A DNA stretch of 64,000 nt from an uncultured Dorea sp. GTDB lineage: Bacteria; Bacillota; Clostridia; Lachnospirales; Lachnospiraceae. This document shows positions 9,059-17,217 of this stretch, in pieces. A model generated the notes under the pieces. That model did not search any database. It worked only from the letters and a program-made list of their open reading frames with translations, and had not been told where the DNA came from. The DNA lies in assembly GCA_910588745.1 (NCBI GenBank), contig CAJURK010000008.1:13640-77639 (forward strand), in the 5' to 3' direction. A program made the position numbers and the translations under genes. Positions within the stretch are counted from its first letter, which is position 1. The number at the start of each line of letters is the position of its first letter.

Positions 9059-10027
9059 TCACTCATTGGAATGTTTCTTCCTATCTAGCAGCACAGCCGC
9101 CACAATGATCACTCCCTTAATAACCTGCTGATAATAGGAGGACACTCCCAGCATATCCAGGCCATTTGTCAAGACGCCCAGAATCAGCATACCCACAACG
9201 GTTCCGGAAATCGTGCCGACGCCGCCGGAAAGGCTTGCCCCTCCAATTACCGCCGCCGCTATGGCGTCCAGTTCATACCCTTCCCCAGACGCCGGCTGCC
9301 CCGTCATGGTTCTTGCCGACAATAAAATACCCGCAATCGCGCAGGTCGCGCCCGCGATAGCATAAGCCGAAAATTTTATCAGCTTCACATTAATTCCTGA
9401 TACCAGAGCCGCCTGCTCATTGCCTCCAACCGCGCGGATATATCTCCCGTATTTTGTAAATTCCATCAGATAAACCGCAATAACAATTACAACAACCATA
9501 ACAATAATCGGAATCGGAACTGCGCCTACAAATCCATTTCCTATATTGGTATATTCCGGCAGGATATTAATAACCGGACGTCCGTTGGTATAAATCATAG
9601 CCAGACCCCTGGCCGCCGTAGTCATCGCCAGCGTAGCAATAAAAGCCGCCACTTTCAGCCAAGCAACGCAAAACCCGTTAACCGCGCCGCACACAAGCCC
9701 AACCAAAATCCCAAGCAGCAGGGAAATCGCCAGCGGATGCGGATTGTCCGACGTAGAAAAGGAAGTGGCAATCACCGCGCTGAGAGCCAGTACCGAGCCT
9801 ACCGACAAATCAATTCCACCCGTCATAATTACAATGGTCACGCCGATAGCCATAACTGCCTTAATCGAAATCTGCCGCAGCACGTTAATAAAATTCTGCG
9901 TATTAAAGAACGAAGGAGTGATAATTGCCAATACCGCCACCATCAGTATAAGCGCCACATAGATTCCGTATTTTCCCAAGATTTTTCCAAAGATGTCTTT
10001 TCCTTTTTGCCCCTTTTTCGTATTCAT
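9059..10027 (-). CDS. Sugar ABC importer permease (RbsC type), operon A
   Basis: 322-residue inner-membrane permease of the carbohydrate uptake 2 family. It has about 8-10 hydrophobic helices, the family motif TGGIDLSVGS near residue 70, the GGNEQAALVSGI cytoplasmic loop that contacts the ATPase, and GGASLSGGVGTI toward the C terminus. Start 10027 has GGAGGAG upstream. It lies 19 bp downstream of the ATPase and about 100 bp upstream of the binding-protein start. Forms the transporter with the genes on both sides. Confidence 0.93.
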   Translation of the reverse strand: MNTKKGQKGKDIFGKILGKYGIYVALILMVAVLAIITPSFFNTQNFINVLRQISIKAVMAIGVTIVIMTGGIDLSVGSVLALSAVIATSFSTSDNPHPLAISLLLGILVGLVCGAVNGFCVAWLKVAAFIATLAMTTAARGLAMIYTNGRPVINILPEYTNIGNGFVGAVPIPIIVMVVVIVIAVYLMEFTKYGRYIRAVGGNEQAALVSGINVKLIKFSAYAIAGATCAIAGILLSARTMTGQPASGEGYELDAIAAAVIGGASLSGGVGTISGTVVGMLILGVLTNGLDMLGVSSYYQQVIKGVIIVAAVLLDRKKHSNE

Positions 10028-10046
10028 GCCTTTCTTCTCCTCCGTA

Positions 10047-11561
10047 TTATTTAATCGCGCTGGCCAGAATCGCTTCCTGGCTGAACTCTGCGCGCTTAAA
10101 TTCTCCGGTCAGCGCGCCCTCGTGCAGCACGAGTACTCTGTCGCTCATTCCCATCAACTCCGGCATTTCCGAAGAAATCATTATAATCGCCTTCCCTTCC
10201 GATGCCAGTTTATCCATCAGTTTGTAAATCTCAGCCTTCGCGCCTACGTCAATGCCCCTGGTCGGCTCATCCATGATAATTACTTCCGGATCTCCCAACA
10301 GCCATTTCGCCAATACCACCTTCTGCTGGTTGCCTCCGCTTAACGTATTGACCCGAACCTCCTTAGAGGGCGTCTTGATCCTCAGAAGCTCCACCGCCTC
10401 ATCCACCAGCTTCCTTTCTTTTTTGAAGTCCAGCAGGTGGCGCAGCTTTAGGATCTTTTTCAAGTACACAATGGTAATATTAGTCCGGATCGACGCTCCC
10501 AAGTCGAGGCCGAACAGTTTTCTGTCCTCTGAGACGAAGGCAATACCGTTTTTAATCGCGCTCTTCGGAGACTGGATCTGTACTTCTTTTCCATGTACCG
10601 CGATGGTTCCCCGATCCGGCCTGCGCAGCCCGAATATCGTCTCCATCAGTTCCGTCCGGCCCGCGCCCATCAAACCGTAGATGCCAAGTATCTCTCCTTT
10701 GTCTACCTGGAACGTAATCTCATGAAATTCTTTTTCTCTTGTCAGATCCTTCACTGAAAAAATCTCCTGTCCCACTGGCGCCGCTTCTTCCTTTAAGTCC
10801 CTTGGATACATATCCTTTAGCTCGCGCCCAACCATGCAGTATACCAGCGAATCATGGTCAAATTCCGAAGAAGGCTTTGAATCAATATATTTTCCATCCC
10901 TAAGAACCGTAATGCGGTCGGCAATTTTGAAGATTTCGTCCATTTTATGAGAAATGTAAATAACCGCTTTGTTCTGTCTCTTTAACGTCTCGATCATTTC
11001 AAAAAGTTTATCCACTTCATGATCCGTAATAGCCGACGTAGGCTCGTCCATAATGATTACATCCGCGTTATAGGAAGTAGCCTTAACAATCTCTACCATC
11101 TGCATCTGCGCCACGCTTAAATCCCTGATCTTATCCGTCGCCCGGATTGCAATTCCCAACTCGTCAAACTGCTCCTGCGCCCGTTTCACCAATTCCTTGG
11201 TCTTTACGACGCCGGTCTTTCCTGCAAGTTCTCTCCCAAGAAACAGATTCTGTTCTACCGTCATATCCAGAATCATATTCAATTCCTGATGGATAATCGA
11301 TATCCCCTGCTCCAGCGAATCCTTCGGGTTATGCACAGTCAGCGGCTCTCCCTTATATATAATCTCGCCCGCATCCGCCTTATATATACCCGCAAGTATC
11401 TTCATCAGCGTAGATTTCCCCGCTCCGTTTTCTCCCATCAGCGCATGGACCTCTCCCGGAAATATTTCCAGCGACACGTCGTCCAGCGCTACAACGCCGG
11501 GAAATTCTTTCCTGACATGCCTGATTTCCAGCAGCATCTGTTTCCCTTCTTTTTCTTCCAT
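10047..11561 (-). CDS. Sugar ABC importer ATPase, two nucleotide-binding domains (RbsA type), operon A
   Basis: 504-residue ATPase with two fused ABC domains. The first has Walker A GENGAGKST, a signature near LSVAQ and Walker B VIIMDEPTS. The second has the usual RbsA-type degenerate Walker A (GLMGAGRTE), an intact LSGGNQQKV signature and Walker B VIIMDEPTRG. Start chosen at 11559-11561 (AAAGGAGG 7 nt upstream) rather than 11603. First gene of operon A. A LacI-type operator lies immediately upstream, so this gene marks the regulated 5' end. Confidence 0.94.
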   Translation of the reverse strand: MEEKEGKQMLLEIRHVRKEFPGVVALDDVSLEIFPGEVHALMGENGAGKSTLMKILAGIYKADAGEIIYKGEPLTVHNPKDSLEQGISIIHQELNMILDMTVEQNLFLGRELAGKTGVVKTKELVKRAQEQFDELGIAIRATDKIRDLSVAQMQMVEIVKATSYNADVIIMDEPTSAITDHEVDKLFEMIETLKRQNKAVIYISHKMDEIFKIADRITVLRDGKYIDSKPSSEFDHDSLVYCMVGRELKDMYPRDLKEEAAPVGQEIFSVKDLTREKEFHEITFQVDKGEILGIYGLMGAGRTELMETIFGLRRPDRGTIAVHGKEVQIQSPKSAIKNGIAFVSEDRKLFGLDLGASIRTNITIVYLKKILKLRHLLDFKKERKLVDEAVELLRIKTPSKEVRVNTLSGGNQQKVVLAKWLLGDPEVIIMDEPTRGIDVGAKAEIYKLMDKLASEGKAIIMISSEMPELMGMSDRVLVLHEGALTGEFKRAEFSQEAILASAIK

Positions 11562-11581
11562 ACGTTTCCTCCTTTCTATTA

Positions 11582-11595
11582 AACACGTGTTAAAT
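11582..11595. promoter_or_regulatory. LacI-family operator 1
   Basis: Contains the perfect 10-bp palindrome AACACGTGTT (11582-11591) flanked by A/T-rich arms (TTAA...TTAAA). It lies 21 bp upstream of the ATPase start of operon A. The same palindrome recurs at 11719 and 12832. A central CG step is typical of LacI/GalR operators. Confidence 0.72.
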
Positions 11596-11661
11596 TTTGC
11601 CAAAAAAATTTACAGTTACTATAGACTCTGTTTCTTTGAATAAGCATTTTCTGCTTGCCAT
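11590..11661 (-). CDS. Possible 23-codon leader peptide
   Basis: ATG at 11659-11661 follows GGGAGGG with 6-nt spacing and reads MASRKCLFKETESIVTVNFF plus three residues to a TAA that lies inside operator 1. It sits on the operon A leader strand between the two operators. The strong ribosome site argues for translation, but a promoter-like TATAGT lies within it, so it may simply be promoter DNA. No family recognised. Confidence 0.25.
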   Translation of the reverse strand: MASRKCLFKETESIVTVNFFGKI

Positions 11662-11718
11662 ATTTTTCCCTCCCATCTGCTAAATTATTCTCCAGACCAA
11701 CCTGGATTCTTTCTATTA

Positions 11719-11728
11719 AACACGTGTT
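11719..11728. promoter_or_regulatory. LacI-family operator 2
   Basis: Second AACACGTGTT palindrome in a TTAAA context, 137 bp upstream of operator 1. Two operators at this distance could support repression by DNA looping. The operon A promoter must lie between or near these sites, but no strong -35/-10 pair was seen. Confidence 0.7.
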
Positions 11729-11766
11729 AAATCGTGGCTATAAAATACCTGGATACTCATCATGAA

Positions 11767-12816
11767 TCAGTAATCCTCATAATACTCGACATTTGTTGAC
11801 ATGACGATCCCAAGCTTGGCATAGTGGTCTTTTTCCTCAAATACTCTGCCGTAACACATCTGTTCAAAAAGAGCCTTCGCAGCAAAATACGCCTGCCCCA
11901 CCAAATCCTGGGACACCACCGCGTCTACCGTGGAATTCTTCAAATAGGGTACGACTTCTTCATAACAGTCAAAACCGACCAGACGGATACTGTCGCCGAT
12001 TCCTTTGGCGCAGAGCATCTCCGCTACCGATGCAAGCTTGTAAGATACGTCATAAATCCCGATCAGCTCAGGATATGCCCTCATATATTCTTCTACGCAT
12101 TCCACCGCCTGTCTATCGCTGTTAATATTCTCTACAATAGATACAATCTCAATTCCCGGATACTTGGCGCTTTCCTGCACAAATCCTTCGCAGCGATCCT
12201 TTACTGCCGAGTCAATCTCCATGCTGTTCGTCAAAAGCACCAGAACCTTACCGCCTTCCGGCAGGAGTTTTCCCATTAGCTCCCCAGCTACACGGCCGCT
12301 CTGAAAATAATCCGGCCCCACGTATATTCTATGTTCTTCCTCTACGTAACGGCTCAGGTACACAATATTGCATCCCTGGGCGCGCAGTTGATTGATTTTT
12401 TCTCTGATCACACTGCTCATGGCTGCCGCTATAATAATATTGCGGATTCCTTCGTCATAAAGTTCCTGCAGATGTTCAAGCTGCTTCTCCGGCTCTAAGA
12501 ACTCCGATTCCCGGATTTCTAGTTTCAATCCATGGTCGCGGAACTCTTCCTGCGCCCTTTCCAATCCTTTCACTGCCGTTCTGGCAAAGTACGGGCTCAG
12601 ATGAAGGATCCCTACATATCCTATGATGTACTCTCTGTTGCGGGCAAGATCCCTAGCGTTATAGTTCGGCACATAATGATACTTCTCCAGCGCCTTCTCT
12701 ACTTTTTTTCTTGTCTTTTCTGTCACATAGCCTTTATTATTAATCACTTTATAAATCGTTGTTCTTGATATATTAATTTCCTCAGATATTTCTTCCAAAG
12801 ACATTCTTTTCTGCAT
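11767..12816 (-). CDS. LacI-family transcriptional regulator of operon A
   Basis: 349 residues. The N-terminal helix-turn-helix reads SLEEISEEINISRTTIYKVI, followed by the hinge KYHYVPNYNARDLARNR and a periplasmic-binding-protein-like effector domain (about 60-345) similar to the RbsB binding protein it probably co-senses with. Start at 12814-12816 is set by the strong promoter at 12859-12887, which lies inside the longer frame that begins at 12879. It lies just upstream of operon A on the same strand. Three identical operators, two before operon A and one in its own leader, suggest control of operon A and autoregulation. Confidence 0.9.
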   Translation of the reverse strand: MQKRMSLEEISEEINISRTTIYKVINNKGYVTEKTRKKVEKALEKYHYVPNYNARDLARNREYIIGYVGILHLSPYFARTAVKGLERAQEEFRDHGLKLEIRESEFLEPEKQLEHLQELYDEGIRNIIIAAAMSSVIREKINQLRAQGCNIVYLSRYVEEEHRIYVGPDYFQSGRVAGELMGKLLPEGGKVLVLLTNSMEIDSAVKDRCEGFVQESAKYPGIEIVSIVENINSDRQAVECVEEYMRAYPELIGIYDVSYKLASVAEMLCAKGIGDSIRLVGFDCYEEVVPYLKNSTVDAVVSQDLVGQAYFAAKALFEQMCYGRVFEEKDHYAKLGIVMSTNVEYYEDY

Positions 12817-12829
12817 AGTTAACTCTCTT

Positions 12830-12845
12830 TTTACACGTGTTAAAT
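12830..12845. promoter_or_regulatory. LacI-family operator 3 (autoregulatory)
   Basis: TTTACACGTGTTAAAT shares the ACACGTGT core and TTAAA arm of operators 1 and 2. It lies just downstream of the regulator's promoter and upstream of its start codon, a roadblock position. Confidence 0.7.
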
Positions 12846-12858
12846 TTCTTATAGGGTG

Positions 12859-12887
12859 AGTATAATCCTTTTTGTGCAATCTGTCAA
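12859..12887 (-). promoter_or_regulatory. Sigma-A promoter of the LacI regulator
   Basis: TTGACA (12882-12887), 17-bp spacer, TATACT (12859-12864) on the minus strand. A near-consensus promoter that fixes the start codon of the regulator downstream of it. Confidence 0.82.
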
Positions 12888-12934
12888 GTATTTTCCTTAT
12901 TTTTACATTTCTTTCATCATTTTGACAGTAAATT

Positions 12935-12976
12935 TTTAAAAGCGCCGTCGAAACATTATATTTTTCGACAGCGCCT
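12935..12976 (-). terminator. Terminator of glycyl radical operon B
   Basis: AGCGCCGTCGA (12941-12951) pairs with TCGACAGCGCCT (12965-12976), with one bulge. On the minus strand the stem is followed by TTTTAAAAATTT. It lies about 100 nt after the stop of kinase B and before the LacI promoter, separating operon B from the operon A regulator. Confidence 0.75.
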
Positions 12977-13077
12977 ACTCCTCTTTACCAGGCCTTATTT
13001 CCAATCTGGATATTCATTGTCCATGGACGCTTTCCCCAGTAATACGTCCGTTGTAGCTATTTTTAGCAAAACACCCA

Positions 13078-14619
13078 TTAGAAATGCTTTGCAACAATTT
13101 CCGCCTGTCTTGCATAGCTTTCCTTCAACGCAGGATACAATCTTCGGTAAGTCTCGTAATATTCATCATAAATCTTCACATTTTCCTGAATGGGTTCTGT
13201 GATTTCCTTGACCCGAAGGATTGTTTCACAGCCTTCCCTGATATCCTTAAAATATCCGGCTGTTACTGCCGCCATAATGGCTCCGGCGGCGCAGCCGCTC
13301 TCTTCCATGTTGGTGGTTATGACCCTGGCATTATAAATATCCGCCTGAATCTGCCTCCACAAAGCGCTCTTTGCCCCGCCGCCCCCGGCCCGTACTTCGT
13401 CTACCTGCATTCCTTCTTCCCGGCAGATTTCGATGGTATCCCTTAGCGAGAACGTCACTCCCTCCATCACGCTTCTGCACACTGCTTCTAAGCCATGACG
13501 GTAGGATAAACCAAAAAATACTGCTCTTGCGTTCTCGTCATTAATCGGCGTTTTGTCCCCGTTAAAATACGGAAGAAATACAAGCCCTTCGCTTCCCGGA
13601 GCCGCTTTTTCGGCAAGCCCGGTCATATAATCGTATATATCCATTCCCTTTGCCGCCATTTCCATCTTCTTATCCGCAAACAAGGTATCCCTTACCCACT
13701 TAAAAGAACCGCCGGATGCCAAAGCCAATCCTAAAAAACACCATTTGTCCGGCACAGCATGGCACATGCTCATAACCGCCTGTTTTTTCCGATCTACAAA
13801 AGGCTTATCCCTACAGCCAAAGATCACCCCTGACGTACCAATAGTAGAACCGATAATCCCTTCTTTCACAATTCCCATTCCAACGCCTCCTGCCGGTTGG
13901 TCGCCGCCTCCTGCCGCCACCGGAATTCCGGCTGTTAAACCCCATTCTTCTGCTACGCTTTTCCTTAAATATCCTGCCGTCTCCTGAGATTCCAACAGCC
14001 TTTCGGGAAGCAGATATGACGGAATCCCAAGTTTGTCTGCAATTGCATCCGACCATTTTCTCTTCGGAACATCCAATAGAAAAGATAAGGATGCGTCACT
14101 GACTTCGGCTGCGGTTTCTCCTGTCATGCAAAGCCTCAGGTAATCCTTGGGGAATAGTATGGAAACCGTTCTTTCAAAATCCTTTGGCCTGTTTTCCTTA
14201 AGCCATAAAAGCTTCGGCGCCCAGTAGCTGTTCAGGCATCTGCTTCCGGTAATTGACAGCATTTCCTCTTCTCCTATAATCTGTTCAATCTGCCTTACCT
14301 GGGGCGTAGACCTCTGATCCAGCCAAATTAAGCAATTCTCAATCGCTTTCCCATCCGTCCCTACGAGAACGCAGCCCTGCATTTGCCCTGAAAAGCCAAT
14401 GCCCTGGATTTCTCTTCCTACGCCGCTTTTTGCCACCGCCTGCTTTACTGCTTTACCGCATGCTTCCCACCAATCCTCAGGATTCTGCTCCACCCAGCCA
14501 GGCCTGGGTGTAATAATATCACATTCCTCATATCCGATTCCCGCAATAATTCCTTTTTCATCAATAATCGCTGCTTTGATGCCGCTTGTTCCCGCATCGA
14601 TTCCCATAAAATATGCCAT
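13078..14619 (-). CDS. FGGY-family carbohydrate kinase, xylulokinase-like (copy B)
   Basis: 513-residue sugar/polyol kinase, exactly the same length as the kinase at 2903-4444 and about 90% identical by eye, including MGIDAGTSGIKAA, GFSGQMQG, GDQPAGGVG and GTSGVIFG. Start at 14617-14619 matches the other copy and has GGAGGAGG upstream; the in-frame extension to 14817 would overlap the GRE stop and is rejected. It is the last gene of operon B, 145 bp after the GRE, with a hairpin in the gap. The kinase is far more conserved than the other paired genes, which implies recent duplication or gene conversion and a shared substrate or product class. Confidence 0.88.
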   Translation of the reverse strand: MAYFMGIDAGTSGIKAAIIDEKGIIAGIGYEECDIITPRPGWVEQNPEDWWEACGKAVKQAVAKSGVGREIQGIGFSGQMQGCVLVGTDGKAIENCLIWLDQRSTPQVRQIEQIIGEEEMLSITGSRCLNSYWAPKLLWLKENRPKDFERTVSILFPKDYLRLCMTGETAAEVSDASLSFLLDVPKRKWSDAIADKLGIPSYLLPERLLESQETAGYLRKSVAEEWGLTAGIPVAAGGGDQPAGGVGMGIVKEGIIGSTIGTSGVIFGCRDKPFVDRKKQAVMSMCHAVPDKWCFLGLALASGGSFKWVRDTLFADKKMEMAAKGMDIYDYMTGLAEKAAPGSEGLVFLPYFNGDKTPINDENARAVFFGLSYRHGLEAVCRSVMEGVTFSLRDTIEICREEGMQVDEVRAGGGGAKSALWRQIQADIYNARVITTNMEESGCAAGAIMAAVTAGYFKDIREGCETILRVKEITEPIQENVKIYDEYYETYRRLYPALKESYARQAEIVAKHF

Positions 14620-14688
14620 ATTCCGAATCCTCCTCCATGCATATGCCAAAATCCACCCTGCATAAACGCCCTCGTTCCGCAGATACTT

Positions 14689-14733
14689 TCTGCCTGTACG
14701 GACGGCTCTATGAAACCACTCCGCACAGGCAGA
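14689..14733 (-). other. Intercistronic stem-loop between GRE B and kinase B
   Basis: TCTGCCTGT (14689-14697) and ACAGGCAGA (14725-14733) form a 9-bp stem extended by CGG/CCG. No U tract. Comparable in position to the hairpin after GRE A, and likely limits or stabilises expression of downstream genes relative to the GRE. Confidence 0.5.
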
Positions 14734-14764
14734 CGCAACCAGTTCTATATTACTCGTTTCAGTT

Positions 14765-17182
14765 TTAAAGTTCATGCTCCGTCCTTGCAATAATGCTTTC
14801 TTGTACTTCCGGCGCAAGCTCGTTAAAGAATGCGCTGTAACCGGCCACCCGAACCACCAGCCCTTTGTGCTTCTCCGGCTCTTCCATGGCTTGCTTAAGC
14901 GTATCGGCCGATACGATATTAAACTGTACGTGTCCTCCGCCCAGATTTACATATCCCATCACCAGGTCTGCCCACTTCTGCATGCCTTCCTCTGTGGAAA
15001 CTGCCATCGGAGAGATTTTCTGGTTAAAGATTACACCGTTTCCGCAGCGAACATGGTCAATGCAGGCAACGGATTTCATAACTGCCGTCGGTCCATGTTC
15101 GTCCGCTCCATAATTCGGAGAAATTCCGTCTGCAAGAGGCTCGCCCTTCAAATGTCCGTCCGGCAGCGCCGCGGTAGACATACCGAACGCTACATAGGAA
15201 GCCACCGGGAGCAGCGCCGGTACGAACGGGCCGCCGCGGTATGTCTCAAAGCCTTTCATAGAATCAAAGTAAACATCCGTAGCAAGTTTCACGCATTCAT
15301 CTGCAGCCTCCACGTCATTGCCGTACTTCTCAACACGGTTTACCAGGTATTTGCGCATATATTCTTCGCCCTCAAAGTTATGCTCCAATGCATTCAGCAA
15401 TTGTTCCATCGAATACATCTTGTCCTCATAAACTACCTTCTTGACCGCGTAAATGGAATCTCCCGCGTTTGCGATACCGACTCCCAAGGGACCCGTCCAA
15501 TTATAATGGCAGCCGCCCCAGGTAGCGTCCAGTCCTTTTGCAATACAGTCGTCAATGAAAATAGAAGTAAACGGTACCGGATTATATTCCGCGTGCATTT
15601 TATCTATTATGTTGTCCCATTTCACAAGACGGCTCATACAGTATTTCATCTGTTTTTTATAGGCTTCTACAAACTCGTCAAACGTTTCAAAGTTTCGGGG
15701 ATCCCCGGTCTCTATGGATACCTGTCTGCCTGTAATTCCGCATTTACCATTCAGAAGCGTCAACTCCACTACCTTACTGAGATTGAAATATCCGCCGTTA
15801 CCCCGGGTCCAGGCTCTCTCCGGAGAAATCTCGACACATCCTACCGGTACATAATTTCTCGCGTCTTCTAACGTCACGCCCAATTGCGTCATGGAAGTAA
15901 TATATGTATTATCGTTTACGACCTGAGGCATGCCATTCCCCATACGCACAGCCTTAAGCACGCGGTTCACATATTCCGGAGAGGACTGGGAATGCATACG
16001 CGCAGAGAAATTTGGCTGCATCATCAGCACATGGGAATGCGCTTCCAGACAACGGTAGGACAAATCATTGGTACCGTCTACGCCGTCCGGGCGTAATCCC
16101 GATACGCAGAGATTCTGCCCCATTGGAAAGCCCGCGTGAAACGCCGCATCAATCTTTCGATAAATTTTAATAGGCTCGGTAAATTTTACCCACATACACT
16201 CCAGAAGCTCCTGCGCCCTGGCTTTGGTCATTCTGCCCTCCAGGATATCCTTTTCATAATAAGGATACATCCACTGATCCAGACGTCCCGGCGATATGGA
16301 TACCGCATTGTCATAAATCTGCGTCGTAACCTGCACGAACCAATAACTCTGCAGCGCTTCATAATAACTTTCCGCGGGCTTCTCTGGAACCTTCCGGCAA
16401 TTAGCGGCTATTTCGAGCAATTCTGCTTTTCTTTCCGCATCCGTCTCTTCGCCGGCCATCTTTTCTGAAAGATCCGCATATCTGTTTGCAAAATGAATCA
16501 ACGCGTCGCACACGATTTCTGCCGCGTCATAAAATAACTTTTTATCTACGTTTTCTCCGCGCCAATCCTCCAACGCTTCCCTGCGTCCTCTAATTTCTCT
16601 CTTTATTCCGTCGAACCCATATGTTAGAACCTTACTGAAATCCATCAGGCAATGTCCTAATCCGCCGTCTTCATGAAGTCCTACGCTGAATAACCCCGCT
16701 TCATTTTCAAGCAGATCCACATCCTCTGTCATCTGCTGCATGACTTTGTCATGGAACGTCCTGCCTTTGAAGTAAGGATAGATAACCTCACGGAATGTCT
16801 CCATATCCGCGCCGGACATCTGGAACTTGTCCTGGTCTCTGGTAGGGAACGTTTCCATTTCTTCCTTCACCCACTCAACTGCAAACTCCGGGAACAAAGG
16901 CGCGCTTCTCTGCTTCTCCGACTGATGTCCGACAATCAGCTCATCCGGCAGGATATAGATCGTCATTTTGTCAAGAATCTCATAGAACACGTTCGCTCTC
17001 TTCAATATGACCGGCATACTTTCATTCTTCTTGTAGAAATCTGTAACGATTAAGGCGCGCTCTAGGCATACCTCCGGCTTCACGTCCAGAATCCGCCGCT
17101 TTAACCGCTGAACTCTTTCATACCCGGGCGTTCCTTTTTGTAAGACATCGTCGATATCATTTTTTATTTTATATTTTAACAT
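14765..17182 (-). CDS. Glycyl radical enzyme B (eliminase/dehydratase type, unusual active site)
   Basis: 805-residue GRE. Thiyl Cys449 lies in VGCVEIS, keeping the Cys-x-Glu of GRE dehydratases but replacing the usual Pro after Glu by Ile. The glycyl loop is RVAGYSAFF with Gly781. The region equivalent to the substrate-contact strand reads DNAVSISPGRLDQWMYPYY instead of the GHSISFGR of GRE A. N-terminal PFL-like domain with LKRRILDVKPEVCLERA. Overall clearly homologous to, but well diverged from, GRE A, so a different but related substrate is likely. It lies between the RbsB-type binding protein and the kinase; the activase is the first gene of the operon. Reaction unknown. Confidence 0.93.
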   Translation of the reverse strand: MLKYKIKNDIDDVLQKGTPGYERVQRLKRRILDVKPEVCLERALIVTDFYKKNESMPVILKRANVFYEILDKMTIYILPDELIVGHQSEKQRSAPLFPEFAVEWVKEEMETFPTRDQDKFQMSGADMETFREVIYPYFKGRTFHDKVMQQMTEDVDLLENEAGLFSVGLHEDGGLGHCLMDFSKVLTYGFDGIKREIRGRREALEDWRGENVDKKLFYDAAEIVCDALIHFANRYADLSEKMAGEETDAERKAELLEIAANCRKVPEKPAESYYEALQSYWFVQVTTQIYDNAVSISPGRLDQWMYPYYEKDILEGRMTKARAQELLECMWVKFTEPIKIYRKIDAAFHAGFPMGQNLCVSGLRPDGVDGTNDLSYRCLEAHSHVLMMQPNFSARMHSQSSPEYVNRVLKAVRMGNGMPQVVNDNTYITSMTQLGVTLEDARNYVPVGCVEISPERAWTRGNGGYFNLSKVVELTLLNGKCGITGRQVSIETGDPRNFETFDEFVEAYKKQMKYCMSRLVKWDNIIDKMHAEYNPVPFTSIFIDDCIAKGLDATWGGCHYNWTGPLGVGIANAGDSIYAVKKVVYEDKMYSMEQLLNALEHNFEGEEYMRKYLVNRVEKYGNDVEAADECVKLATDVYFDSMKGFETYRGGPFVPALLPVASYVAFGMSTAALPDGHLKGEPLADGISPNYGADEHGPTAVMKSVACIDHVRCGNGVIFNQKISPMAVSTEEGMQKWADLVMGYVNLGGGHVQFNIVSADTLKQAMEEPEKHKGLVVRVAGYSAFFNELAPEVQESIIARTEHEL

Positions 17183-17217
17183 CCAACATCACCTCTTCAC
17201 TGATACCTCAACGGTCT

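Noticed and set aside
14620..14817. 66-codon N-terminal extension of kinase B
   Set aside because: It overlaps the GRE stop, contains a hairpin, and the paralogue at 2903-4444 starts at the internal ATG, which has a strong ribosome site.
14774..15871. Plus-strand frame of 365 codons opposite GRE B
   Set aside because: Antisense to the strongly conserved glycyl radical gene; no ribosome site or recognisable domain.
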